From positions 558,001 through 622,000 of the forward strand of contig NC_035924.1 in NCBI RefSeq assembly GCF_000348985.1: a DNA stretch of 64,000 nt. The letters are read 5' to 3'. This document shows, piece after piece, positions 29,730-39,859 of the stretch. Every line of letters starts with the position of its first letter. Position 1 is the stretch's first letter. The translations under genes were made by a program, and so were the position numbers. The notes under the pieces are model-generated. The model was not told where the DNA came from. It saw nothing but the letters and a program-made list of their open reading frames with translations, and did not search any database. The stretch is from Huiozyma naganishii CBS 8797. Its lineage: Eukaryota > Ascomycota > Saccharomycetes > Saccharomycetales > Saccharomycetaceae.

Positions 29730-31862
29730 ATGGCTGAACAACTTAGAGACACATTTTTGAATGCTGAAAAGGAGAACAGGAGGGCCCTGGTCACTTTCAT
29801 GACTGCTGGGTATCCCACTGTGGAGGACACGATCCCGATCTTGAAGGGGTTCCAGGACGGAGGGGTCGACGTCATCGAGTTGGGGATGCCCTTCTCGGAT
29901 CCGATTGCCGATGGTCCAACGATCCAAGTGTCGAACACCGTGGCTTTGAAAAACGGCGTTACTTTGGACAAAACTTTGCAACTGTTAAAACAGGCGAGGG
30001 ATGAGGGTGTCACGGTGCCCATCATTTTAATGGGGTACTACAACCCGATTCTTAACTACGGCGAACAGAAATTTATCAAGGACGCTGCCGCTGCAGGTGC
30101 CAACGGGTTCATCATCGTCGATCTGCCACCTGAAGAGGCGATCAAGATCAGAAACTACGTGCAAGAGAACGGACTGTCTTTGATCCCATTGGTCGCTCCA
30201 TCCACTACAGACAGCAGACTCGAGTTGTTGGCACATTTGGCAAACTCTTTCGTCTACGTCGTTTCGAGAATGGGTACCACTGGTGCTCAAACATCCGTCG
30301 CCCAGAATTTGGACGTCCTCGTCGCCCGTGTCAGGAAGTACACTGGTGATATCCCTATCGCTGTTGGGTTCGGTGTTGCCACAAGGGAACACTTCGAAGC
30401 AGTTGGTAAGTTGGCGGACGGTGTCGTGATCGGGTCCAAGATTATCAATTTGGTCAAGGACGCCCCACAGGAGAGTCGTTACAAAGTCGTCAAGGATTAC
30501 GTTGAAGGGATTTTGAACGGTAAGAAACATCACGTTCTGAACAAAACAGAGTTTGACACTTTCCGTAGCAACGCAGTCGCAAATGTCAACAAAGGCGAGA
30601 AGTCCAACATGAACGAGTTCAACGAGGCCCACAAACACTCCGACAGATTTGGTGATTTTGGTGGTCAGTACGTGCCAGAGGCATTGCATGCGTGCCTCCG
30701 CGAACTAGAAGAAGGATTTGACAACGCCGTCGCTGACCCACAATTCTGGGAAGATTTCAGATCGTTGTACTCTTACATCGGTCGTCCATCTAGTCTACAT
30801 AGAGCCGAGAGACTGTCTGAGTACTGTGGTGGTGCTCAAATCTGGTTGAAGAGAGAAGATCTGAACCACACCGGGTCCCACAAGATCAACAACGCACTAG
30901 CACAGGTCCTATTGGCTAAAAGATTGGGGAAGGCTAACGTCATCGCCGAAACCGGTGCGGGCCAGCACGGTGTTGCGACCGCCACGGCGTGCGCTAAATT
31001 TGGTCTTCCCTGCACTGTCTTCATGGGAGCCGAGGATGTCCGTCGTCAAGCGTTGAACGTCTTCAGAATGAGGATACTGGGGGCTAAAGTGGTTGCCGTT
31101 ACCAACGGTACCAAGACTCTGAGAGACGCCACCTCAGAGGCCTTTAGATTCTGGGTTACCAATTTGGAAAACACATACTACGTTGTCGGGTCTGCCATCG
31201 GCCCTCACCCTTACCCAACTTTGGTCCGTACTTTCCAAAGTGTTATTGGACAGGAGACTAAACAGCAGTTTGCAGAACTGAACGACGGGAAGCTTCCAGA
31301 CGCCGTGATCGCCTGTGTTGGAGGTGGGTCTAACTCCACAGGTATGTTCTCGCCATTTGAGAAGGACACTTCTGTTATGCTGCTAGGTGTTGAAGCCGGT
31401 GGTGACGGTGTCGACACCGCGTTCCACTCGGCCACTCTGACCGCAGGTAGACCAGGTGTTTTCCACGGTGTCAAGACTTACGTCTTGCAGGACACGGACG
31501 GCCAAATCCACGACACACACTCCGTGTCGGCTGGTCTCGACTATCCAGGTGTTGGCCCAGAGCTGGCCTTCTGGAAATCTACCGGTCGTGCCAATTTCGT
31601 TGCTGCCACCGATGCCCAAGCATTGGAAGGTTTCAAATTGCTGTCTCAATTGGAAGGTATCATTCCTGCCCTTGAGTCGTCGCATGCTGTTTACGGAGCT
31701 TGCGAACTTGCTAAGACCATGAAACCAGAACAGAATATAATCATCAACATCTCTGGTAGAGGTGACAAGGATGTCCAAAGTGTTGCCGAAGTGCTACCTA
31801 AGCTCGGTCCTCAGATTGGCTGGGACCTTAGATTCGAAGAGGACCCATCTATCGGAGCCTGA
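29730..31862 (+). CDS. TRP5: Bifunctional tryptophan synthase
   Basis: 710 aa (707 in S. cerevisiae). The N-terminal alpha domain (~1-260) has the TIM-barrel active-site loop ELGMPFSDPIADGPTIQ and cleaves indole-3-glycerol phosphate to indole. A linker leads to the PLP-dependent beta domain starting near DRFGDFGGQYVPEAL (~300), with the PLP lysine K385 in HTGSHKINNALAQ and the phosphate-binding GGGSN. Beta condenses indole with serine. Strong codon bias toward preferred yeast codons suggests high expression. A Gcn4 site and TATA element lie upstream. Confidence 0.98.
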   Translation: MAEQLRDTFLNAEKENRRALVTFMTAGYPTVEDTIPILKGFQDGGVDVIELGMPFSDPIADGPTIQVSNTVALKNGVTLDKTLQLLKQARDEGVTVPIILMGYYNPILNYGEQKFIKDAAAAGANGFIIVDLPPEEAIKIRNYVQENGLSLIPLVAPSTTDSRLELLAHLANSFVYVVSRMGTTGAQTSVAQNLDVLVARVRKYTGDIPIAVGFGVATREHFEAVGKLADGVVIGSKIINLVKDAPQESRYKVVKDYVEGILNGKKHHVLNKTEFDTFRSNAVANVNKGEKSNMNEFNEAHKHSDRFGDFGGQYVPEALHACLRELEEGFDNAVADPQFWEDFRSLYSYIGRPSSLHRAERLSEYCGGAQIWLKREDLNHTGSHKINNALAQVLLAKRLGKANVIAETGAGQHGVATATACAKFGLPCTVFMGAEDVRRQALNVFRMRILGAKVVAVTNGTKTLRDATSEAFRFWVTNLENTYYVVGSAIGPHPYPTLVRTFQSVIGQETKQQFAELNDGKLPDAVIACVGGGSNSTGMFSPFEKDTSVMLLGVEAGGDGVDTAFHSATLTAGRPGVFHGVKTYVLQDTDGQIHDTHSVSAGLDYPGVGPELAFWKSTGRANFVAATDAQALEGFKLLSQLEGIIPALESSHAVYGACELAKTMKPEQNIIINISGRGDKDVQSVAEVLPKLGPQIGWDLRFEEDPSIGA

Positions 31863-32082
31863 ATTTCACCGAATATCAGAAGGGATATAAACCACTATTA
31901 TAAACCGTTATAAATATTTTATGTACAACCAGCGACATCCACTGAACGTGCTTTTGTGCTTATTTCATTTTCAACTTAGGGTTGTTATTTTACTGCGCTT
32001 ACAGAAAAAATTTTCTTTTTATTACTTTCACTACTTACTGCTATTAGTCCTTACAAAAGTCCAAAAGTAATCCAGCACTCGC

Positions 32083-34818
32083 ATGAACCATCCTAATATC
32101 CCCACTAGGCGACCGGTTGGTATACAATTAGCAACGGGGGTAGAGGGACCAGGTATATATGTTGGATCAGAGAATAAGAGCATTGATAAGGGAGGATCAT
32201 GGTTACAAGCTGTAGGAAATCAAACGGCATCGAATTCCTTCCTTTTGAGAATTTCGCCGAATCCTTTGCAAACTATCGACGTCCGTAAACAGCATTTAGA
32301 AATGGGCGATGCATTGCAAGCGGAAATGAATTTCGCGGACATGGTTTTCTCGGATACTGACGACAACACAGGCGATGAGCTAGAAAGGAGCGAATTTTCC
32401 GCAGATGATGATGAACTGTTCAATAAAACAATCAACACTAGTCTAAGGTGGGGGTCTGTATCGCCAACAATTAGTGCAACTAAGTTAAAGGTCTATAAAA
32501 AAGTTGATAGAAAAGAACTTAAAGGGTCTATATACCATGCCAGAAGACCGATGCCGAAGAAATCCGTCCATTTTGATTATTTACCAAGAAAGACTATAAA
32601 AGAGCAACGTGAAAAGATAGACGTCCTAGAGAGACGTCGTTCTTCTAGGAAACACTCCATTTTAACACTGGATCCATCCATAGGTTCCACAATGACTATG
32701 GGAATAGTACAAACAGCTGCTGATGTGAGGAACGATGTTAAAAGCCAAATATTGGCTTATCTTGGACCCCAAAAACACCAACTGATGCTTTCATTAGTCT
32801 CAGCAAGTAGCCCAGAAAACAATCTGAAGTGCTACAGTAGAGTTGGCGCTAGTATAAGCTTCTCCTCTAAGATCATTTCGATCAATTTTCCAAAACTGGC
32901 TTACTCCTTTTCTCGTGCATCTGATGTTATTGGTATAATAACCAAGACTTCCTTACACATATTAAAGGTTAAAGGGATAGACCGCAAAACCGGGGAGATA
33001 GATTGCGTTTTGTTTAAACCGCTGCATTTCTCTCAGCTTGGCGACTTTCCCTTGGCAGATATTGCATTTAATCCATGGGACATGAACCAATTTGCATTGA
33101 TAGACATACAGGGGAATTGGTCCATTGGTCAAATACCAAAATCCGCAACCAAATATGGAGACGTACTTTCCTTGAGTCTCGAATCAAGAGGTAGCGTATT
33201 TCAACCCGACCACACATCCCTTATGAAGAGGATAGAGTGGTCAAACTCATTCAGCAGGCTCCTTATAGTGGACCCATATGGAATGACAGAGATCGACTTT
33301 TCTGAAAATTGGCAAGTGGATTTAGTGGAAGCCATTACTTGGTCCGAAATAAGAGGCTTCAAGAATATCGACGAGTCTTATTCAGTTCTTCTAACCTCAC
33401 GGGAAATTATATTTTTGAGCACGTTTATGCACCGGGAGACCAAAAGAGAACTTTCCTGGAAACACGACTTGGATACAACTGACAAATCCCTCACAATTTC
33501 AGTTCAAAAAATCAACTGTTTAAATGGTACTGTTGTCCTATCCACCATTCATTCCAAAAAGCACAATACAATATACTTGCATCCATTTTCGATCAACAAC
33601 GAAGTTATCCAATCCCTTGGACAAGGTATCCTGCTGAAAATACCAGGTGAAAACTTGGGCATAGATCAAATTTCAGATTCCGAGCATGAGGTAGACGACT
33701 ACTTGGAAGAATTTTGCAAGAAAATAGCATTGAATATTTTTGTTAAAATGTCCGAGTGCGAAAATATCTACAATCTGGCATTGGAAAAACCTTCAGGTGA
33801 AATTAATGACTTTTTGAAAGCTAGTATTTCAAAAATAGGAACTAACCAGAAAGAAGACTTAAAAACCAGATGGTTAGCAACCACAAAAGATATTGACTTT
33901 GTCACCGAAGATTTTATTCATATAAATGATACTTATTTCCGAGCACCTTCCAACTATGATGCTGAGGGCGACACTGAACTTTTACAGATGTACGGGTATC
34001 GGTTGTCGGAAGCGACGAATTTGTATCTGACAACACAAAGTGGGGATAAATTGGCCAATGCCAAGACTTTTGAAACCCTACTGAGAGAAGTTGCACCTTT
34101 AGAAGGGCATTTTGAGGACATGGAAGAATTGAACTCACTATTAGACCAGTTTTTCAAATATTATGAAAATCAAGATATCTCATTTCGACAACCCAAGACA
34201 CTCTTTAGTATTTTGTTGCAGGAGCACGTTGACAATGTGGATGTTTTTTATAGCAAGCTGCTTCAATGCTGGGCCGCTATGAATACGGATATAACCAATA
34301 TTACAAGAGAGATAGTAAAGCAACTACTTTGGTCATACCTTGGGGTGTTCAAGAAGAGATTATACACTGACGAGATTAGTCAGATCAAAAATAACATATC
34401 CGGACAGTATAAGGATATATTGGATGATTGGGATACCCCACTAGAGAACGTCGAAGAAAACAATCAAGAGGACTTTACGTCATCCACGTTGCCGCTCGGC
34501 TCTCAATCTCAAATACAATTGAAAAGTAGCCAGTCCCAGATCCCTATTATTAAGTCATCTCAGAAGACCAAAAAAAGTCGTCCAAAAATCAAACACCCGC
34601 TCGATTTGAGTAGCAGTCAAAGAAAGGCTGATTCCACTGGTGCAGGGTTCCCATCGTCACAATTATCAAGCTCTCTACCTTACAACATGACACCCGCATT
34701 TTCACTTATGCAACCACCGATGCTATCGTCGCCTGTACCCAGTACACTAATGTCATCCCAAACAAATACTACCACCAGGAATAAACGGAAGAGGAAAAAG
34801 GTGGGCGGCTTCACTTGA
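32083..34818 (+). CDS. RRN6: RNA polymerase I core factor subunit Rrn6
   Basis: 911 aa (894 in S. cerevisiae). The central part is a degenerate beta-propeller (IAFNPWDMNQFALIDIQGNWSIGQ is the clearest blade, region ~325-350). The C-terminus is Ser/Gln-rich with repeated SSQSQ and SSQ motifs and ends in a basic RKRKKVGGF-type tail characteristic of Rrn6. With Rrn7 and Rrn11 it forms the core factor that recruits Pol I to rDNA promoters. In S. cerevisiae it is YBL014C next to FMT1; here PGD1 and TRP5 are interleaved. Confidence 0.9.
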   Translation: MNHPNIPTRRPVGIQLATGVEGPGIYVGSENKSIDKGGSWLQAVGNQTASNSFLLRISPNPLQTIDVRKQHLEMGDALQAEMNFADMVFSDTDDNTGDELERSEFSADDDELFNKTINTSLRWGSVSPTISATKLKVYKKVDRKELKGSIYHARRPMPKKSVHFDYLPRKTIKEQREKIDVLERRRSSRKHSILTLDPSIGSTMTMGIVQTAADVRNDVKSQILAYLGPQKHQLMLSLVSASSPENNLKCYSRVGASISFSSKIISINFPKLAYSFSRASDVIGIITKTSLHILKVKGIDRKTGEIDCVLFKPLHFSQLGDFPLADIAFNPWDMNQFALIDIQGNWSIGQIPKSATKYGDVLSLSLESRGSVFQPDHTSLMKRIEWSNSFSRLLIVDPYGMTEIDFSENWQVDLVEAITWSEIRGFKNIDESYSVLLTSREIIFLSTFMHRETKRELSWKHDLDTTDKSLTISVQKINCLNGTVVLSTIHSKKHNTIYLHPFSINNEVIQSLGQGILLKIPGENLGIDQISDSEHEVDDYLEEFCKKIALNIFVKMSECENIYNLALEKPSGEINDFLKASISKIGTNQKEDLKTRWLATTKDIDFVTEDFIHINDTYFRAPSNYDAEGDTELLQMYGYRLSEATNLYLTTQSGDKLANAKTFETLLREVAPLEGHFEDMEELNSLLDQFFKYYENQDISFRQPKTLFSILLQEHVDNVDVFYSKLLQCWAAMNTDITNITREIVKQLLWSYLGVFKKRLYTDEISQIKNNISGQYKDILDDWDTPLENVEENNQEDFTSSTLPLGSQSQIQLKSSQSQIPIIKSSQKTKKSRPKIKHPLDLSSSQRKADSTGAGFPSSQLSSSLPYNMTPAFSLMQPPMLSSPVPSTLMSSQTNTTTRNKRKRKKVGGFT

Positions 34819-35563
34819 CCTGGAGGGTTTCAGTATAGACATTGCATACATTTAAATATATTCTCATGCATTTTACCGTCATTCTTATAGATTATAGACT
34901 ATATTTTAAATATTAAATACTTGATAGAAACATTTCTCTAATGTTTTTAAACTATCTCAATTATTGTATCTTTAACAACCTTTCCCAATTTTGCTCTAAT
35001 ACACCTTCAAACCAAAGGAACTTACAGCCCCATGTCACTTTCAACCGCAAGATCGTTTCTCCCCAATAGAATAAATACGACCGTTGTGCAAATGGAAAGA
35101 GCTGGCTTGTTGTAATTCAGAAAACAAAACAATTACAACAAAAAGCATAAGATACATAAATAATTTGGAAGGAAGAAGGTGGAATTTTTCTTGTATATAC
35201 TATAGCTTTTATATTGAGGTGGAACTTAAAGAAAAAAAATAAATTTTTTGTAAGATATTGTATTCTCACCTATCAATTACTCATCTATCCAGTGTTGTTC
35301 CTTTTAGTTCTAATCTAGAAAATAACTTCTTCCCAACTCCATTTCAAATCTGGCAAGGTCTTGCCCTTTTTATACTTTTTATTTCTGGATGGCTCGTAGG
35401 ATTCTCCAGAAGGTTTTTTCTCTTTCTTGATCTCCTCGCTTTCACTTTTGCATTACTACTGTGTCCTTATCCTTTTCTTACTAATATGTCTTATCCTTTT
35501 GTTTCCTATCGGTCTCTATCATTTTGGTGATTAATATCTTATTGAGGTGCAGTCATCTTTTGG
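34819..35563. other. RRN6 3' flank, no gene seen
   Basis: About 745 AT-rich bases. The only longer open stretch (35258-35530) has no ATG until its last quarter and has a hydrophobic, Phe-rich composition typical of T-rich noncoding DNA. Confidence 0.45.
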
Positions 35564-35600
35564 GTGCTTATGTTTGTCTCGAGGCGCACAGCCACGGTAA
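35564..35600. repeat. 37-bp direct repeat, copy 1
   Basis: Matches 35631-35667 at 34 of 37 positions; the right 22 bases, starting TCTCGAGGCGCACAG and ending ACGGTAA, are identical. It is followed by an imperfect hairpin (about 35607-35630, arms TCGAAAGGT and ACCTTCGA). Confidence 0.85.
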
Positions 35601-35630
35601 CCTGATTCGAAAGGTGTAGCAACCTTCGAC

Positions 35631-35667
35631 GTGCTAATCTTTATCTCGAGGCGCACAGCCACGGTAA
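35631..35667. repeat. 37-bp direct repeat, copy 2
   Basis: Second copy of the 35564 unit at a 67-bp period. It is followed by a perfect 6-bp hairpin (AGGTAA, loop AG, TTACCT) near 35676-35689. The hairpin sequence differs from the one after copy 1, but the layout is the same. Confidence 0.85.
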
Positions 35668-35743
35668 ACTTATTAAGGTAAAGTTACCTGTCCTAGTCTG
35701 CCCTCCGTCAAGCTCTCTAGTTAATGTCCACCGTGCTTTGTGA

Positions 35744-35771
35744 TCCCATGTCCTGCGTCCAGGACATAGGA
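35744..35771. other. Strong isolated hairpin
   Basis: A 12-bp stem with one mismatch and a 4-base loop (CGTC); the inner 8 bp, ATGTCCTG and CAGGACAT, are perfect. It lies 66 bases upstream of the tRNA gene and outside any reading frame I trust. Confidence 0.7.
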
Positions 35772-35836
35772 CCGCATTTCCAAGTAACGTGTGTCATATT
35801 CATGAATCTGATATTTCACACTTTTGAAAATTTGTT

Positions 35837-35939
35837 GCGGATTTAGCTCAGTTGGGAGAGCGCCAGACTGAAGAATTTAAACTTCGGTCAAACAACTTAA
35901 GTTATCTGGAGGTCCTGTGTTCGATCCACAGAATTCGCA
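35837..35939 (+). tRNA. tRNA-Phe(GAA) with a 30-nt intron
   Basis: Exons GCGGATTTAGCTCAGTTGGG... and ...GTTCGATCCACAGAATTCGCA fold as a 73-nt tRNA identical in its recognisable parts to yeast tRNA-Phe. The anticodon GAA is at 35870-35872. The intron runs 35874-35903, between positions 37 and 38, and keeps the core ACTTCGGTCAA that pairs with the anticodon, but it is longer than the 18-19 nt intron of S. cerevisiae. A and B boxes are intact. Confidence 0.97.
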
Positions 35940-35946
35940 TTTTTTT
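35940..35946 (+). terminator. RNA polymerase III terminator of tRNA-Phe
   Basis: Seven consecutive T directly after the last tRNA base. Confidence 0.9.
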
Positions 35947-36536
35947 GAAGTTTGTCAGCTGCGATCAAGTACTCATAGTTCCCGTAACGCGGAATGACTA
36001 TATCAAGAGTATTATAAGAGTATTAAACTTTTGGTTCTCTGGTATATGAGTAGTACTTAGTTGTATACAGGAGAGTGGTAGCAACTCGAGGTTCTGAGAG
36101 AGGAAATAAGGCCAGGTAGATGATCTAGCGATAACTATATAACAATGGGACATTACATCTGAAGCTACGTGACCACCTCAGCCAGCGGCAAGAGGTATCA
36201 TGATGCCATCAATATGTTTAATAGATTTTTGTTTATTTTAACCATCATCAACATGTACTTATCGCCATGGATGGTGGCTTTTAGAGGAGTATCTATATAG
36301 TTGGTACAGAACGAGTCGATTCCAACCAGGGTGAAACTACCAACAGTTACGTTTTAGGGCAAGGGAATTGCTGTCACTTTGCTTGATATCGATATGTCAA
36401 TGACTTGGTAATATTAGTAATAAAAAATAATGTACAAATGCTAAAATATTCATTGCCCAAAGTGCTCCCCTCATCTTGAGACAGATAACTGACACCTTAA
36501 GAGGCGATCTTGGATAAACAACAAATATGTTGGAAA
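35947..36536. other. tRNA-Phe to CGR1 spacer, no gene seen
   Basis: About 590 bases without a protein-like frame or another tRNA. The composition resembles decayed mobile-element sequence, common beside yeast tRNA genes, but no LTR end pair is identifiable. Confidence 0.4.
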
Positions 36537-36911
36537 TTAACGTTCTTTCAAAGCCTTATTTCTCTTTTCTCTTCTTCTCATTCTTTCTACCTTCTTAGCA
36601 TGCATCTTCTCAGCAAGCCTCTCGTATCTCTCCTTTTCTTCCTTCTTTTCTCTTCTTTCACGAATGGCCTGAATACGACCCTTGCGCTGTTCCTCCTTCT
36701 CGTCCTTTAAAGCCTTAAGCTTGTTCTTGAACTGCAGATCCTCCAATCTTTTCTGTTTCTTCAATTCCCAAGAGGACAGTTTCTTATTCTTCATCGCATC
36801 GCTCTTCGTCCTGAACGGTGTTTTCACAACCTTCCACGATCTCCCACTAACATTAGCGCCCTTGGCATTCTCTTGTGCATCAACAGCAACCTCAACTTTC
36901 GACTCACTCAT
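36537..36911 (-). CDS. CGR1: Ribosome biogenesis protein Cgr1
   Basis: 124 aa from ATG 36911 (120 in S. cerevisiae); the codon two positions upstream is GTG. Almost entirely charged: the N-terminal SGRSWKVVKTPFRTKS, the central SSWELKKQKRLEDLQFK and the C-terminal HAKKVERMRRREKRNKALK are signature Cgr1 sequences, forming one long Lys/Arg/Glu helix. It is a nucleolar protein needed for processing pre-rRNA of the 60S subunit. In S. cerevisiae it is YGL029W, near TRP5 and RPL24A. Confidence 0.96.
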   Translation of the reverse strand: MSESKVEVAVDAQENAKGANVSGRSWKVVKTPFRTKSDAMKNKKLSSWELKKQKRLEDLQFKNKLKALKDEKEEQRKGRIQAIRERREKKEEKERYERLAEKMHAKKVERMRRREKRNKALKER

Positions 36912-37196
36912 TTCCACACTGGCTACTCTATTAAGTGTAAAGAAGGTAACACTCCTCTAGCTCACACAACTGTTAAAACATGAGACCAGAGAGTGAGAGC
37001 TCATCGCAATAAAATTTTTCAAATCGGTCTTCGATGAAAAAATAATACCTTAGGGCTCACATGACCGTGAAATGAGCTTCGGACGTTGTCAATAGTGGGT
37101 GCGTAAGAAGCGAGCCGGGCCCGTCATCGTATACTGTCAACGGTTTAGGAGACCAGGTTCAGTATACGGCATTAACTGTGCCGTAGCAATAGGTGT

Positions 37197-39679
37197 ATGT
37201 GGCCGAGTAGCATCTCTGGGGGACGAATACTAGCCGTACAGAAACGGTTTGTATTCATCCCAAGAACTAGCAGAGTCCCGAGAGCCAAGAGCAAGATACC
37301 AAAGCGGAGGGAAAAAGAGGTCAAATGGGATGATTTGGATCCTAATACAGTTATGAGGATGGAGAGTCCGCAAGATTTGGAGCTGAAGGTTAAACAACTG
37401 CAGGCGTTTACGAGGAAATAAAGGAACGGTTAAAGGCTGAGAAATCGCCGCCTAGCAGTGAGAGGCAAGATATACCGCACACGGAACCTAATATGGATGC
37501 TAGCATAGAACATGTTTTTATTGCGCTTCAGGAACCTGCTTCTTTTCCACAGAAAGCACTACTGAGCGATCCTGCGGAGGGGAAACCTGCCAACTTGACA
37601 CAGATGATCTCGGAGTTGTCGTCGTCGCAAGCTGATAAACTGTTACCGCTGGAACTAAACGAGATAATAAATGACAACAAATTGGTCATCCGTAGCTTGA
37701 GCGACAAAAATAACCCAGACTGGAATGCTATTGTGGAGAAGCTATATAGTGCGGAATCCAGACTTAAGGATATTTCAGATCGTGCGATACACGAGATGTT
37801 GAAGTCTAACGTTTCTGGCCTGACGCTTTCCAGTATTGAATTGCTGGATAAGATGCTATTAGAGTCTGTTGCTAACGACATAACACGTTTCAACCCCCCC
37901 ATGTACGATTGCCTCTTCAAGAACCTGTCAAAATTGAACCCAGCAAACAGTAATGTTTCCGACTCAGGACAGGACCCTGCTCTTCTGAAATTGAAAGAAT
38001 TACTAGACAGATTTGACAACCTTCCATCAAAGGCCAAAATGTACAATATGGTGCTGAACTACTGTCTCACGTATACGGCCAAATTACACAGCGTCCCAGA
38101 AATGGACTATTTCTTGCAGAGGTTCAAGCATTTGTACAAAGTAGCCCCTGATAAAGGTAACTTGACCAAAGTGATACAGTTTTATCAGTCAATGAACTTA
38201 CCGGAGAAAGCATGGGACACTTTCGACACAATGAAGTTTTTATCAGCAGAACATTATCCTGATATAGTAACTTACAACACAATGCTGAAGATATGTGGTG
38301 ACACCAAGAATTATGCGAGAGCGCTTGACCTATTCCATGAACTGAGGGACAAAAAAATGACTCCAACCACGCAAACGTTCAATATAATGGGCTCGATCTT
38401 GGCCAAGTGCAGCTCAGACAATATAACGGCAGAGGGAAACGACGAAGCCTTACGGCTACTGGGATGGAAGTTTATCAGTAAACTGAATACACTTGATGAC
38501 GTCTACAGTGTGGGCACGATGATGGCCTTAAGCGCCTATGATGGTGATGTTGCCGTTGCGAGGGCGCTCTATTTTGAATATACCATGAACGAATACAGGA
38601 AAAAGAGACAGTCTCAAATCACCGAGGGAAACATTTGGTCATCAGTTTTTAACCCGATACTGTTTAATTATTTGTTGTTGGCATATTCCAAGTTTGACCC
38701 AACGAGAAGACCGCTGTTGCTTGATTGGGAACAGGGTCAAGAGACAAGACGGAACTTATTGAACGATGTAGACTACACCATGAGATCCCATGAGGACTGC
38801 CCCATAATCCTTCCAATGTTACCGATGATTGAACTTCCAAATTCTGAGTACGTTCTTGCTGAATCGAACGCTCTGTGGCATTTCCATTTGATCAATGGCG
38901 ACGTTTCGAATAGTTTATTTTCTACTCCGGAAGGTCTCAATTACGAGAAGTTACAAGAATTAGGGATTGAAAATGAGACCTTCCAAGAATTTAAATTTTC
39001 GGTTCTTTCTCTGGTCAATCAATGGAGAAGGAGCCAAATAAACTCAACCATTTTGAATCACACCTGTTTAACAACATTTCTAACAATCCCCATTCGTTTA
39101 AATGACGAGGAGAAATTCGAGGAAAGACTGACAAACTATACCTTCCAACAGTCAGAGTTGGACCAACATTTACATTCTGCGTTTCAAAGAACGATTGGAG
39201 ACATCGCTTCACATGACGGGGAAGCCGTTGTGGAAGCTCAACACACGAAGGATATCGACTATCTATCATCACTGAGACACAAAATTGTTATGAATTGTTC
39301 CACATACGAACTTTGCATGAAAGCGGCTATCAAGTTTGACGATATAGATCTTGCTACCAAGACTTGGAAAAATCGTGGCCAATTTCGGAAAACGCCACAA
39401 TACAGCAAGTTATCCCTGAAAGAAAGGATTAATAGAGATTCAACATTTGCTCAATTAATGGTGGCGTTTTTCACTGCCAGGAAGCAGTATTCAGATGCCC
39501 TGAAAATCATTCTCTCTTCTTTGAGGTATATTGACTGGAAGTATCCCATGGTAAGAGACTTGCATAGAGGGTTGGTCGAACTAGAGGATAGAGATTCCGT
39601 GAGTACGCTTCTTGATGTGATAAAGACGCGTGATCCAATCAAGGATCTCGACATGAAAATCAAAGAACTTTCACTTTGA
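37197..39679 (+). CDS. CCM1: Mitochondrial PPR protein Ccm1, with an apparent one-base frameshift
   Basis: The ATG at 37197 opens a frame that stops at 37421 after 74 codons; the remainder (ATG 37493, stop 39679) is in another frame. The two join naturally: frame one ends LKVKQLQAFT and frame two continues EIKERLKAEK, resembling the conserved N-terminus of Ccm1. The switch lies at about 37410-37418. The start MWPSSISGGRILAVQKRF is a plausible mitochondrial presequence. Pentatricopeptide repeats are visible around DIVTYNTMLKICGDTKNYARALDLF. Ccm1 binds 15S rRNA and removes group I intron sequences in S. cerevisiae (YGR150C, 864 aa); joined length here is ~827 aa. The lesion may be a sequencing error. 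Confidence 0.82.
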
Positions 39680-39859
39680 TTGACCAACCGAACCCGTCAC
39701 AATATCATTTCTTCATTTTCTTAATTTCTGTAAATATTGTAATCAACATAAAACGCCCATCACGGATATATAAAATACTTGTATAAATTGTCACAAATAA
39801 AATTGGCATTCCATTATTACCATTCCCCCAAATGTTTTATTCTATAATTTCTTCTTTCC

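Noticed and set aside
35258..35530. 90-codon hydrophobic frame after RRN6
   Set aside because: Starts with TTG, has no ATG until codon 76, and reflects T-rich noncoding DNA.
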